In this document: positions 1 through 5,856 of the stretch, one piece after another | Position numbering within the stretch: the first letter of the stretch is position 1 | Layout of the letters: every line of letters begins with the position of its first letter | Source of the DNA: an uncultured bacterium | Lineage (GTDB): Bacteria > Cyanobacteriota > Vampirovibrionia > Gastranaerophilales > Gastranaerophilaceae | Direction of reading: 5' to 3' | Length of the DNA: 9,709 bases | NCBI GenBank assembly: GCA_900554095.1 | Contig: USGC01000056.1 | Span: 1 to 9,709, forward strand | Notes under the pieces: generated by a model | Told to the model about the DNA's origin: nothing | Seen by the model: only the letters and a program-made list of their open reading frames with translations | Database searches by the model: none | Program-made: the position numbers and the translations under genes

Positions 1-210
1 GAGACTGTGGAGATATCTCTCGCGAACAACGACGAGTTCAGGCTGTACCTCATAATCCCCTACGAAAACAGCTTTGCACCAATCGGTCGCACAGACAAAT
101 TCGTCTCCCCCGCAGCAATAACTCACATCTCCGGAGAAGAAGTCGAGCTTTACGAGAGCGGAGAGTACGGCTATATAAAAGACGGAGAATTGTGCATTAA
201 GAATTTATAA
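1..210 (+). CDS. 3' end of an unrecognised gene (5' end outside window)
   Basis: The reading frame is open from the first base, so this is the C-terminal part of a longer protein. About 69 residues are visible before TAA at 208-210; an internal GTG at 7 need not be the start. I do not recognise the family. The segment has alternating hydrophobic residues and several E/G turns (for example GEEVELYESGEYGYIKDGE), compatible with a small beta-rich C-terminal domain of a larger enzyme, but that is a guess. Base composition is unlike the rest: a hand count over 1-180 gives about 49% GC, against about 34% over 361-540, with many C/G-ending codons. It is followed by a hairpin and T-tract (259-305) and by a broken gene on the other strand. 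It may therefore belong to transferred DNA or to a wrongly joined sequence. Confidence 0.6.
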   Translation, partial: ETVEISLANNDEFRLYLIIPYENSFAPIGRTDKFVSPAAITHISGEEVELYESGEYGYIKDGELCIKNL

Positions 211-258
211 TCGGTTTTGCGCTGATTTTCGCACATATTTCAAACTGAATACAACAAT

Positions 259-305
259 AATCGGTTGTTTTGTCGTTATATTCGACTTCAGCCGATTTTG
301 TTTTT
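259..305 (+). terminator. possible rho-independent terminator of the leftmost gene
   Basis: AATCGG (259-264) pairs with CCGATT (292-297), with a nested GTCG/CGAC stem inside, and TTGTTTTT follows directly (298-305). It lies about 50 bases after the stop at 208-210. The outer stem is only 6 bp and the inner loop is wide, so efficiency is doubtful. The same ATAATCGGTT string also occurs at 207-216. Confidence 0.35.
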
Positions 306-706
306 CAGGTGGGAATAAAAAAATCAAAAAAATCTTTGTAAGGCGTAGGATTTGCACTAACAACAGGGCCACCAGCGAAGATTAAAGGATCATTTTCACC
401 TCTTTCAGCGGATTTTAACGCCAGTTTATTTTTTTCAAGCATTGAAAAAATTGTCAAAAAGTCCGTATCAAATGTAAATGAAAATCCAATTAGATTAATA
501 TCCGACTGCTTAAACTTTGTTGTTTTTGTATCGGAGGCAATCATTTCAATGTTAACGTCATCTAATTCATCAATACTTTTGTACATCCACAAAAAACCCA
601 AAGATGAAAGTGCAAAAGACATTACACCGGGAAAGGCCATCCAAACTGTATAATCAGCGGCCTTTGATAGTTTTTTATTGTATAAAATTATATCTTTATT
701 ATCCAT
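305..706 (-). pseudogene. truncated B12-binding/radical SAM-type protein (N-terminal 133 residues only)
   Basis: The protein resembles the N-terminal domain of the large B12-binding/radical SAM proteins of the YgiQ/TIGR03960 kind. That domain precedes the radical SAM barrel in proteins of roughly 500-600 or more residues. Recognisable segments are IGFSFTF (73-79), ERGENDPLIFAGGP (101-114) and NPTPYKDFFDFF (119-130). In the family this last segment runs on as a 'IGEGE'-like sequence and then the CxxxCxxC barrel. Here the match stops after FFI and is followed by P-T-stop, so the catalytic part is absent and a radical SAM function is not expected. I chose the ATG at 706 rather than one 17 codons upstream because it overlaps the TAA of the preceding AI-2E gene by 8 bases (ATGGATAA), typical of translational coupling. 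The break coincides with a change in base composition, so transfer, deletion or mis-assembly are all possible. Confidence 0.65.
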
Positions 707-1748
707 TTTCACCGCATTCTTCCGCTTTTGAATTAATTGGATTAATGTAAAGTTCATCTATCAAAACGCATACAGTTGCAGCAATAGCAGGTGATAAAAT
801 CATTCCCCAAAAACCTAAGAACTGTTCAGCAACAAACAGTGCAAAAAATATCATTAGCGGGTGTAATTCCATGAATTTTCCAAATAGAAGAGGTCTTACA
901 ATGATATTGGAAGCCTGCTGTACCAAAATAAACGTTACAATAATTAATATAAATTTAATTATACCCACAGGATAAGCCACAAGCAAAATTACAACTAAAG
1001 CTATTGTCGGCCCCAATACCGGAACAATGTCCAAAATACCTGTAATTAAACCTAACAGCAGCGGATATTCAACCCCCAGCAGCAGCAACACAATAAATTG
1101 CATTACACCGATTGCGCCCATGGAAAGCACTTGCGCTCTAACATAACCACCGACTTTTGAGCTGATTGATGACAAGATAAAATTAGCTTTTTCCTTTAGA
1201 TTTATCGGAAATAAATCAATAAACTTTTTTCTTAAGTAAGCTTTGTCGCATAATATATAAAATATAATCATGCCCATTGCAACCAATACAACAAAAAATT
1301 GGAATATTCCTATTGTAAAATTCCAGGATTGGCTGAACAGGTTTTGTGCAAATTCTGAGTTTGTATTCATAATTGAATTGAGGTTAATCAGATCCGCAAG
1401 CTTGTGTCCATAAAGCTTTATCGATGCCACATATTGAGCAGCGTCTGTAATTTTTTCAGGGAAAAGTCTTAAAAAGGTTTTAATTTCTTTGGAAGCAATG
1501 GCAATAATCGGCGCAAAAAGTGCCAATACAGACAACAAGCCACCTAATACTACTATTACAGACGCAAGATTTCTATTGTTGTGTAATTTTTTTTGAAGTT
1601 TTTCCACATACGGGTTCAAAGCGCAAGACAAAACATACGCTGCGAAAAAAAGCAGGACAATACCCGTAATTTTGGGCATAATATATAATATGGCAACCAA
1701 GCCCAATAAAAAGGCAAGATTTTTAATTGTTAAATATCTTGAAAACAT
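699..1748 (-). CDS. AI-2E family transporter (UPF0118-type membrane protein)
   Basis: This 349-residue multi-span membrane protein has the layout of the AI-2E/UPF0118 family (PF01594). Hydrophobic segments lie near residues 9-25, 27-44, 61-86, 147-168, 209-260, 262-280 and 296-332. Between the N-terminal group and residue 147 is an amphipathic, soluble-looking stretch. Family-like signatures are DIVPVLGP (240-247), RPLLFGKFMELHP (285-297) and GFWGMILSPAIAA (312-324). Members export diverse small solutes or ions; some act as Na+/H+ antiporters, and the AI-2 link holds only for a few, so the substrate is unknown. The start at 1748 is preceded by AGGGGA at 6-base spacing and by a convincing promoter (1778-1806). 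The stop overlaps the start of the downstream truncated radical SAM gene by 8 bases. Length is normal for the family and nothing is disrupted. Confidence 0.88.
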   Translation of the reverse strand: MFSRYLTIKNLAFLLGLVAILYIMPKITGIVLLFFAAYVLSCALNPYVEKLQKKLHNNRNLASVIVVLGGLLSVLALFAPIIAIASKEIKTFLRLFPEKITDAAQYVASIKLYGHKLADLINLNSIMNTNSEFAQNLFSQSWNFTIGIFQFFVVLVAMGMIIFYILCDKAYLRKKFIDLFPINLKEKANFILSSISSKVGGYVRAQVLSMGAIGVMQFIVLLLLGVEYPLLLGLITGILDIVPVLGPTIALVVILLVAYPVGIIKFILIIVTFILVQQASNIIVRPLLFGKFMELHPLMIFFALFVAEQFLGFWGMILSPAIAATVCVLIDELYINPINSKAEECGENG

Positions 1749-1777
1749 CTATATCCCCTATCTTTTGTAACAGATAG

Positions 1778-1806
1778 ATTTTAGCAATAAAAAAACTATT
1801 TTGCAA
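1778..1806 (-). promoter_or_regulatory. sigma-70-like promoter for the AI-2E gene
   Basis: Read on the minus strand: TTGCAA (1806-1801), a 17-base spacer, then TAAAAT (1783-1778), with TGC directly before the -10 box giving an extended -10. Transcription would start near 1771, leaving a leader of about 22 bases that carries the Shine-Dalgarno sequence. Confidence 0.55.
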
Positions 1807-1835
1807 TTGTAAACTTATGTAAACAAATTTATACA
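1807..1835 (+). promoter_or_regulatory. candidate divergent promoter for the EF-hand gene
   Basis: TTGTAA (1807-1812), a 17-base spacer and TATACA (1830-1835). Its -35 box abuts the -35 box of the opposite promoter, so the two polymerase sites are back to back. TATACT at 1859-1864 is an alternative -10 with no clear -35. The gene's Shine-Dalgarno is AAGGAT (1881-1886). Confidence 0.35.
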
Positions 1836-1892
1836 TAAAGGCAATTATGACATCAATATATACTTTATATATTTAATTATAAGGATATATTT

Positions 1893-2720
1893 ATGAGCGG
1901 ATTTGACATAGGTAAATTAAAATCGACATCGACTTTCCAGCAAGGCAGCGGAGAGAGTGTCCGTGCGTCAAATCCCAATAAAACATCTGAAATTGATGTA
2001 TTTACAGAAGCAAAAACGAGTAAAACGACTGTAAAATCTACAACAGTTCCGGAGCTTCCTCAAGCATCAAAACCTAATTTGTTTGATAAAGTTGCAAGTT
2101 GGCTTGGCGGAAATAACTCTCCAAGTTTGGTTTCTAACTTAAATATCACAGCCTCAACTCCTTTAGCAGGTGATGTTAAGACCGGTGCAGCAGCCAATGA
2201 AATAATATCTAAGATGAGTAATGCTGAAAGTGCTGAGATTTCTGTTGTTTCAGATGAGATCCGCGAATTAGCAAAAAAAGAAAATAAATCTCCCGCCGAA
2301 GTTGAACAGCTAAAAACTGAAATTAAAATCGGTATGCAAAAACTTGGAAATTCATATACGAAATTCCTCGATTCAAAATACGGCGACGGCAGCGGCAAAA
2401 TCAGTGAAGAATCATTTTTGAAATTCCAATCAGATGGTCTCAAAGGCTTGAGTGCTGAGCAGATGGCTGAATTAGAAAAATCTAATAAAACCATGTTTAA
2501 CCGTCTTGACTTGAACAAAGACGGCAAGCTTGACAATGAAGAAATGTCTGCATATTTCTTTGCAATGGATTTTAACGAAAACAACGCACCAAACGGAGCA
2601 ATAGATACAAATTCAATGATAAGAAATGCTCCTTATCTTGATGATGCTAATAAGAATGTTTTTGATGCGAAACTGAAATATGCATATGGCGAACTTTACG
2701 GCAAACAGGTTGTTGAATAA
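1893..2720 (+). CDS. EF-hand calcium-binding protein, soluble, uncharacterised
   Basis: This 275-residue protein has no signal peptide or membrane segment, so it is probably cytoplasmic unless exported by a non-classical route. Residues 1-60 are Ser/Thr/Lys-rich and likely disordered. Residues 110-155 are charged and helical. An EF-hand region occupies about 158-245. One loop is canonical, DLNKDGKLDNEE (206-217), with acidic or polar residues at positions 1, 3, 5, 9 and 12 and Gly at 6. A first loop near 160-175 (YGDGSGKISEES) lacks the usual first and last ligands. A third stretch from D226 (DFNENNAPNGAID) looks degenerate or expanded. Calcium binding at the canonical loop is expected; the biological role is not known. 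The ATG follows AAGGAT at 6-base spacing. The next gene starts 26 bases after the stop. Small EF-hand proteins are found in several bacterial groups as calcium buffers or sensors. Confidence 0.8.
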   Translation: MSGFDIGKLKSTSTFQQGSGESVRASNPNKTSEIDVFTEAKTSKTTVKSTTVPELPQASKPNLFDKVASWLGGNNSPSLVSNLNITASTPLAGDVKTGAAANEIISKMSNAESAEISVVSDEIRELAKKENKSPAEVEQLKTEIKIGMQKLGNSYTKFLDSKYGDGSGKISEESFLKFQSDGLKGLSAEQMAELEKSNKTMFNRLDLNKDGKLDNEEMSAYFFAMDFNENNAPNGAIDTNSMIRNAPYLDDANKNVFDAKLKYAYGELYGKQVVE

Positions 2721-2730
2721 GCGGATTTTG

Positions 2731-2739
2731 TGCTATCAT
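2731..2739 (+). promoter_or_regulatory. extended -10 promoter just before the YkgJ-like gene
   Basis: TGC followed by TATCAT (2734-2739) matches an extended -10. TTGTTG at 2710-2715 with an 18-base spacer could serve as a weak -35. The predicted start of transcription falls on or next to the ATG at 2746, and there is no Shine-Dalgarno sequence between them. Confidence 0.4.
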
Positions 2740-2745
2740 TCTGTT

Positions 2746-3414
2746 ATGAATGATTTGAACGCCTCTCTTGATAATTTAAAAACGCGTTATCGCGAGATTT
2801 TTCAAAAATCTGTCGATGAAATTCAAAAGCGTATTGATGAAATTAAGCCGGATATTGACGGTGATATTTTTGACGAATATCCTCCTCAAAGTTTGGGCCG
2901 AAAATGGCAAAACGCTGTTATTGATATGCTTGAAAATGATATTTCTAAAGATATATATGTAAAATTTCAAGAGGTTCTGGCGTATAGAGAAAATTTCAAG
3001 TGTGTAGGCTGCGCAACCTGCTGTAAACTTGCGTGCAGTGAGTTTTCGCCTGAAGAACTTAGGCAAAAAGCAGAAAACGGAGACAATTTTGCAAAACAAT
3101 TTTTAAGCGTTTTTATTCCGTATAATTCCAAAGAAGAAGCAAAGGCGGTCTATCCTGATTATATTGAGCTTTTGGAAGAAAACAAAGAAGATAATGTATA
3201 TTTTTACCATTGTCCAAAGCTAACAAAAGATAACAGGTGCTCAGATTATGAAAATCGTCCGGATATTTGCCGGAGATTTCCTGACAATCCTCTAAGCCTT
3301 CTGCCCTCAAAGTGCGGTTATCGCCGATGGAAAGAAGAAGTTGAGCCATTAACCTTAATGCTTCATTCTATGATTGAAATCATTGATTACTATAAGGAAA
3401 AAATAAAATGCTGA
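2746..3414 (+). CDS. YkgJ-like cysteine-cluster protein
   Basis: This 222-residue soluble protein carries the YkgJ/CxxCxxCC signature (PF03692, described as a putative zinc- or iron-chelating domain). The visible cysteines are C86-x2-C89-x2-C92-C93, then C97, C156, C165, C175 and C190. RPDICRRFP (171-179) is the typical second half of the motif. Residues 5-80 form a charged, probably helical N-terminal extension. The frame is open upstream to an ATG at 2680, but that would lie inside the EF-hand gene. ATG 2746 is preferred because it begins 26 bases after that stop and sits 6 bases after a -10-like box. The gene overlaps the start of rlmN by 7 bases, so the two are probably translated together. 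Biochemical function is not established for the family; metal binding or an oxygenase-like role are suggestions only. Confidence 0.82.
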   Translation: MNDLNASLDNLKTRYREIFQKSVDEIQKRIDEIKPDIDGDIFDEYPPQSLGRKWQNAVIDMLENDISKDIYVKFQEVLAYRENFKCVGCATCCKLACSEFSPEELRQKAENGDNFAKQFLSVFIPYNSKEEAKAVYPDYIELLEENKEDNVYFYHCPKLTKDNRCSDYENRPDICRRFPDNPLSLLPSKCGYRRWKEEVEPLTLMLHSMIEIIDYYKEKIKC

Positions 3415-4427
3415 CATTATCAGTACTTACGTTAAAAGAGATAGAAGAAATTACAGACAGCTTAAAGGCCTCAAAATTCAGAGCACGTCAAATTCATAAT
3501 TGGATTTATCTAAAATCAGTAAAGCAAATTGAGGATATGACTGATTTGTCTGTAAAATTCCGCGACGAGTTAAAGCAGATTGCAAGCGTTACAGATACAA
3601 AAATAAAGGTAAAACAGGTAAGCTCAGACGGTACTATCAAATACTTAATAGAATACCCTGATAAAGAGTGTGTTGAAACAGTACTAATGCGCTTTGATAA
3701 TCGTGCAAATTTGACTGCTTGTGTGAGTTCACAAATTGGCTGTGCTGTAAACTGTTCTTTTTGTGCAACCGGAAAGCGTGGTTTTATCAGAAATCTTACT
3801 TATAAAGAAATCGTTGAGCAGGTTTTGACAATTCAAAGGGATACGGGGCTGAAAGTTACTAATATTGTATTTATGGGCCAGGGTGAGCCGCTTTTAAATT
3901 TAGATAATGTTTTGAAAGCAATGCAGATATTTAATGAAAATCTTCAAATAGGCGCACGTAGAATAACAATTTCAACGAGCGGAATTGTGCCTCAAATCAA
4001 TAAATTAGCAGAAAATGAAATGCAGTCTACTTTAGCGGTTTCGCTTCACGCGCCAAATCACCAAATTCGCAGAAAACTCATGCCGATTGAAGAAAAGTAT
4101 GACATGCAAATGCTTAAATCTGCCATGAAAGGTTACACCGACAAAACCGGCAGAAGAATTACTATTGAATATCTTTTGATAAAGGACTTAAACGACAGTA
4201 TAGAAAATGCGAAAGAGCTGGCAGAATATTTGTCCCCGATAAAGTGCAATATAAATCTCATACCGTATAATCCGACAGCAAAGAACGATTACCAGCGGCC
4301 GTCGAATAATTCAATCCAAAAGTTTAAATATCTTCTGGAACACTCCGGCAAGAAAGTAACAGTGCGATTGGAGCGCGGTGCCGATATTGACGCCGCATGC
4401 GGGCAGCTTCGCGGTAAAGTTGATTAG
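3408..4427 (+). CDS. rlmN: dual-specificity 23S rRNA (A2503-C2) / tRNA (A37-C2) methyltransferase
   Basis: This radical SAM enzyme makes 2-methyladenosine at A2503 of 23S rRNA and at A37 of some tRNAs. The 339-residue length is normal. The [4Fe-4S] cysteines are C112, C116 and C119 (GCAVNCSFC). C331 in DAACGQL aligns with the cysteine that is first methylated and then transfers the group, and C105 in CVSSQIGC aligns with the second conserved catalytic cysteine. E90 in VETV aligns with the residue proposed to deprotonate or relay protons. GQGEP (157-161) is the SAM-contacting motif. An N-terminal helical RNA-recognition domain occupies about 1-65. Start ATG 3408 is preceded by AAGGAA (3394-3399) and overlaps the YkgJ-like gene by 7 bases. 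All key residues are present. The stop TAG overlaps, on the other strand, what seems to be the original stop of the prepilin-like gene. Confidence 0.97.
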   Translation: MLTLSVLTLKEIEEITDSLKASKFRARQIHNWIYLKSVKQIEDMTDLSVKFRDELKQIASVTDTKIKVKQVSSDGTIKYLIEYPDKECVETVLMRFDNRANLTACVSSQIGCAVNCSFCATGKRGFIRNLTYKEIVEQVLTIQRDTGLKVTNIVFMGQGEPLLNLDNVLKAMQIFNENLQIGARRITISTSGIVPQINKLAENEMQSTLAVSLHAPNHQIRRKLMPIEEKYDMQMLKSAMKGYTDKTGRRITIEYLLIKDLNDSIENAKELAEYLSPIKCNINLIPYNPTAKNDYQRPSNNSIQKFKYLLEHSGKKVTVRLERGADIDAACGQLRGKVD

Positions 4428-4446
4428 TGCAGATATCCCATTCGCC

Positions 4447-4471
4447 GTGTTCAAGAATATATCTTGAACAC
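4447..4471. repeat. 25-bp inverted repeat (10-bp perfect arms) just past rlmN
   Basis: GTGTTCAAGA (4447-4456) and TCTTGAACAC (4462-4471) are perfect reverse complements around a 5-base centre. The hairpin begins 19 bases after the rlmN stop. It lacks a following T-tract (a C-run follows), so it is not a standard terminator. It could protect the 3' end of the rlmN mRNA or slow polymerase. The same 10-mer TCTTGAACAC recurs at 4762-4771, exactly 300 bases away. Both lie inside the broken prepilin-like gene. Confidence 0.5.
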
Positions 4472-5091
4472 CCCCAGCCGTCGCTGTTTGTGGAGCAATC
4501 GTCGTTAGAGTGCGGTACAACAGCATCTTTAAGCACAAAGAAGACAAAAACATCTTTACCCAAAGTATAAGGTGGTCTAGGTCCATTTGTGTCGTACCAG
4601 ATTAAAGCACAGACGTTTTCTGTCCTACTATCCCCATTTTTACATCCTTCACCATTGGTTTTGAACCATAGGAGGCTTCCATCCTTTAAAATCATTTTAT
4701 AATAAATTTGTGCATTATAGCGCCTGTGCGAGGAGTGCCGTTCAGAAGGGATGTATACCCCTCTTGAACACATTTTTTATCGGGGTAACTTGACAATCTT
4801 TGATAATTTGTAAATGTGGTTTAATATAGTTAGCAAAATTGGTATTAGATTGAGCGTTTGAGCCAGTTGTCGTACCCGCAAAATCCCAGGTATCGACATC
4901 ACCGTGTTCAACGCGCGCGAGCATAATGGCCTGTGATATTACAGAATAAAACTTCTTAACCTTAGCAACGGTTTCTTGTTCTTTGTGTTTTTGAATAAGG
5001 GTCGGCATAGTCATAGCAGCAACAATACCGATAATACCAAGAGTAATTAAGACCTCAGCCAAAGTAAAGGCATATGTATTAAGCTCTTGAG

Positions 5092-5104
5092 CCCCCCTCC
5101 CCCC
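5092..5104 (-). repeat. double G6 homopolymer tract in the prepilin leader
   Basis: On the coding (minus) strand the sequence is T-GGGGGG-A-GGGGGG-C, lying 10 codons after the ATG at 5135. The ATG frame and the FTLAEVL frame differ by exactly one base across this tract: removing one G (or adding two) joins them. Such tracts are prone to slipped-strand mispairing and also to sequencing error. Confidence 0.6.
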
Positions 5105-5157
5105 ATTGTTTTTCAGGGAAAAATGATTTTTTCATGATGCTTACTCCTTTCAATATT

Positions 5158-5185
5158 ATTATAAAACATTTTTTGAAAATTTCAA
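5158..5185 (-). promoter_or_regulatory. strong sigma-70-like promoter of the prepilin-like gene
   Basis: Read on the minus strand: TTGAAA (5185-5180), a 16-base spacer, and a perfect TATAAT (5163-5158). A start near 5151 would leave a leader of about 16 bases containing the AAAGGAG ribosome binding site (5150-5144). The -35 box is one arm of a TTGAAA/TTTCAA dyad (5173-5185) that could be an operator. The promoter is intact although the gene is broken. Confidence 0.55.
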
Positions 5186-5249
5186 GCCTATATTATGTAG
5201 ATTTATATACAACTTTAGGCCAGAGACTGTCATGCACATAAATTCTTTG

Positions 5250-5258
5250 TGGTATAAT
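5250..5258 (+). promoter_or_regulatory. extended -10 promoter of dtd, apparently leaderless
   Basis: TGG followed by a perfect TATAAT (5253-5258) is an extended -10 box. Seven bases separate it from the ATG at 5266, so transcription should begin at or within a base of the start codon. No Shine-Dalgarno sequence is present, and no convincing -35 box is seen. Confidence 0.55.
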
Positions 5259-5265
5259 AATATTT

Positions 5266-5703
5266 ATGAAAGCATTAATCCAAAGAGTAAAAAAGGCATC
5301 TGTTACAATTGATGGACATTTGTATTCCGAAATCGGTCAAGGATTACTGATTTTCCTCGGTGTAACAAAAGATGATACTACGCAAAATAGTTCAAAGCTC
5401 GCTGAAAAAATTACTAAACTAAGGATTTTTGAAGACGAAAACGAAAAAATGAATTTATCAATTCAAGATGTGAAAGGCGAAATCCTTGTTGTTTCGCAAT
5501 TTACGCTGTGCGGCGACTGCAAGAAAGGAACCCGTCCGAGTTTTGATAATGCTGCTTCTCCTGAAATTGCCGTTAAATTATATGAAGATTTTGTAAAAAA
5601 TTTAAAAGTGTCCGGATTAAATATTGAAACCGGTAAATTCCGTGCTATGATGGATGTTCAGCTTATTAATGACGGCCCCGTAACTTTTTTAATTGAAAAA
5701 TAG
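5266..5703 (+). CDS. dtd: D-aminoacyl-tRNA deacylase
   Basis: The enzyme hydrolyses D-amino acids (and glycine mischarged on tRNA-Ala) from tRNA, keeping D-residues out of proteins. It is cytoplasmic and acts as a homodimer. Length (145 residues) is normal. The family signature SQFTL is at 77-81, and the cross-subunit Gly-cisPro motif is G137-P138 in NDGPVT (135-140). These two elements form the chirality-proofreading pocket at the dimer interface. The N-terminus MKALIQRVKKASVTIDG is typical, which supports the ATG at 5266 even though no Shine-Dalgarno precedes it. The gene is transcribed alone, divergent from the prepilin-like gene, and a weak terminator follows (5707-5729). Confidence 0.96.
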   Translation: MKALIQRVKKASVTIDGHLYSEIGQGLLIFLGVTKDDTTQNSSKLAEKITKLRIFEDENEKMNLSIQDVKGEILVVSQFTLCGDCKKGTRPSFDNAASPEIAVKLYEDFVKNLKVSGLNIETGKFRAMMDVQLINDGPVTFLIEK

Positions 5704-5706
5704 TTA

Positions 5707-5729
5707 ATTTGCATGTTGCAAATATTTTT
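5707..5729 (+). terminator. weak rho-independent terminator after dtd
   Basis: ATTTGCA (5707-5713) and TGCAAAT (5717-5723) form a perfect 7-bp stem with a 3-base loop, followed by ATTTTT. It begins 4 bases after the dtd stop. The stem has only two G-C pairs, so termination may be partial. Confidence 0.42.
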
Positions 5730-5744
5730 AATGTGTGTTACCAT
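5716..5744 (+). promoter_or_regulatory. possible promoter for the RGG protein-rimM-trmD operon
   Basis: TTGCAA (5716-5721), a 17-base spacer and TACCAT (5739-5744), with TGT directly before giving an extended -10. A start near 5751 would leave a leader of about 105 bases, AT-rich and with an extra AGGAG (5782-5786) not followed by an ATG. I recognise no riboswitch or ribosomal-protein leader in it. The gene's own Shine-Dalgarno is AAGAGG (5843-5848). Confidence 0.28.
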
Positions 5745-5856
5745 GACATTATTAAGGTATATTGATATTTATATATTACTGAGGAGTAAATTTAAATTAT
5801 TTTTAGGACCAGTTATTTATTTAATGTAATTATTTTTTAATTAAGAGGCTTTTATT

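Larger units (their letters stand above)
4424..5135 (-). pseudogene. type IV prepilin-like / pseudopilin gene, frameshifted at several points
   Basis: The translation of three minus-strand frames joins into one prepilin-like protein. The start ATG (5135) has an ideal AAAGGAG 8 bases upstream, and the leader begins MKKSFFPEKQWGEG. After a one-base shift in a G-run the sequence continues ...TYAFTLAEVLITLGIIG, the class III signal peptide and first helix; processing would fall after Ala rather than the usual Gly. That frame runs to 4742. A further shift or shifts near 4760-4715 reach the frame of KMILKDGSLLWFKTNG and IWYDTNGPRPPYTLGKDVF. The latter is the D-x-NG-x-x-x-P-x-x-x-GKD-x-F segment seen in many pseudopilins. 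The C-terminal GWGCSRYILEHGE then lacks a stop and runs into rlmN. A one-base change there gives MGYLH-stop at 4424-4426, which fits the usual ending of such proteins. The product would be a minor pilin or surface filament subunit. Neighbouring genes are intact, so general sequencing error is unlikely; recent decay or phase-off are the options. Confidence 0.75.

Noticed and set aside
218..233. TGCG/CGCA mini-hairpin after the leftmost gene
   Set aside because: A 4-bp stem with an 8-base loop and no T-tract is expected by chance.
707..757. Earlier start for the truncated radical SAM-type gene
   Set aside because: It would add 17 residues antiparallel to nothing known and overlap the AI-2E gene by 59 bases; ATG 706 with an 8-base overlap is typical of coupling.
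2060..2584. 174-codon open frame on the minus strand
   Set aside because: It lies entirely opposite the EF-hand gene, has Ser/Leu-rich content typical of an antisense shadow, and has no domain or ribosome binding site.
2680..2745. Upstream ATG for the YkgJ-like gene
   Set aside because: It would overlap the EF-hand gene by 41 bases and add 22 unremarkable residues; the ATG at 2746 fits the promoter and spacing better.
4311..4586. 91-codon minus-strand open frame across the rlmN 3' end
   Set aside because: It has no start signal or similarity to anything and overlaps both rlmN and the clear prepilin-like frame.
4742..5062. Prepilin-like protein starting with TTG at 5062 as an intact gene
   Set aside because: That start lies after the cleavage site and inside the FTLAEVL motif, removing the signal peptide; the frame also ends before the conserved C-terminal half.
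5751..5856. Leader before the RGG protein gene considered as a riboswitch or ribosomal-protein leader
   Set aside because: It is AT-rich with no recognisable conserved core or strong stem-loop; the extra AGGAG has no following start codon.
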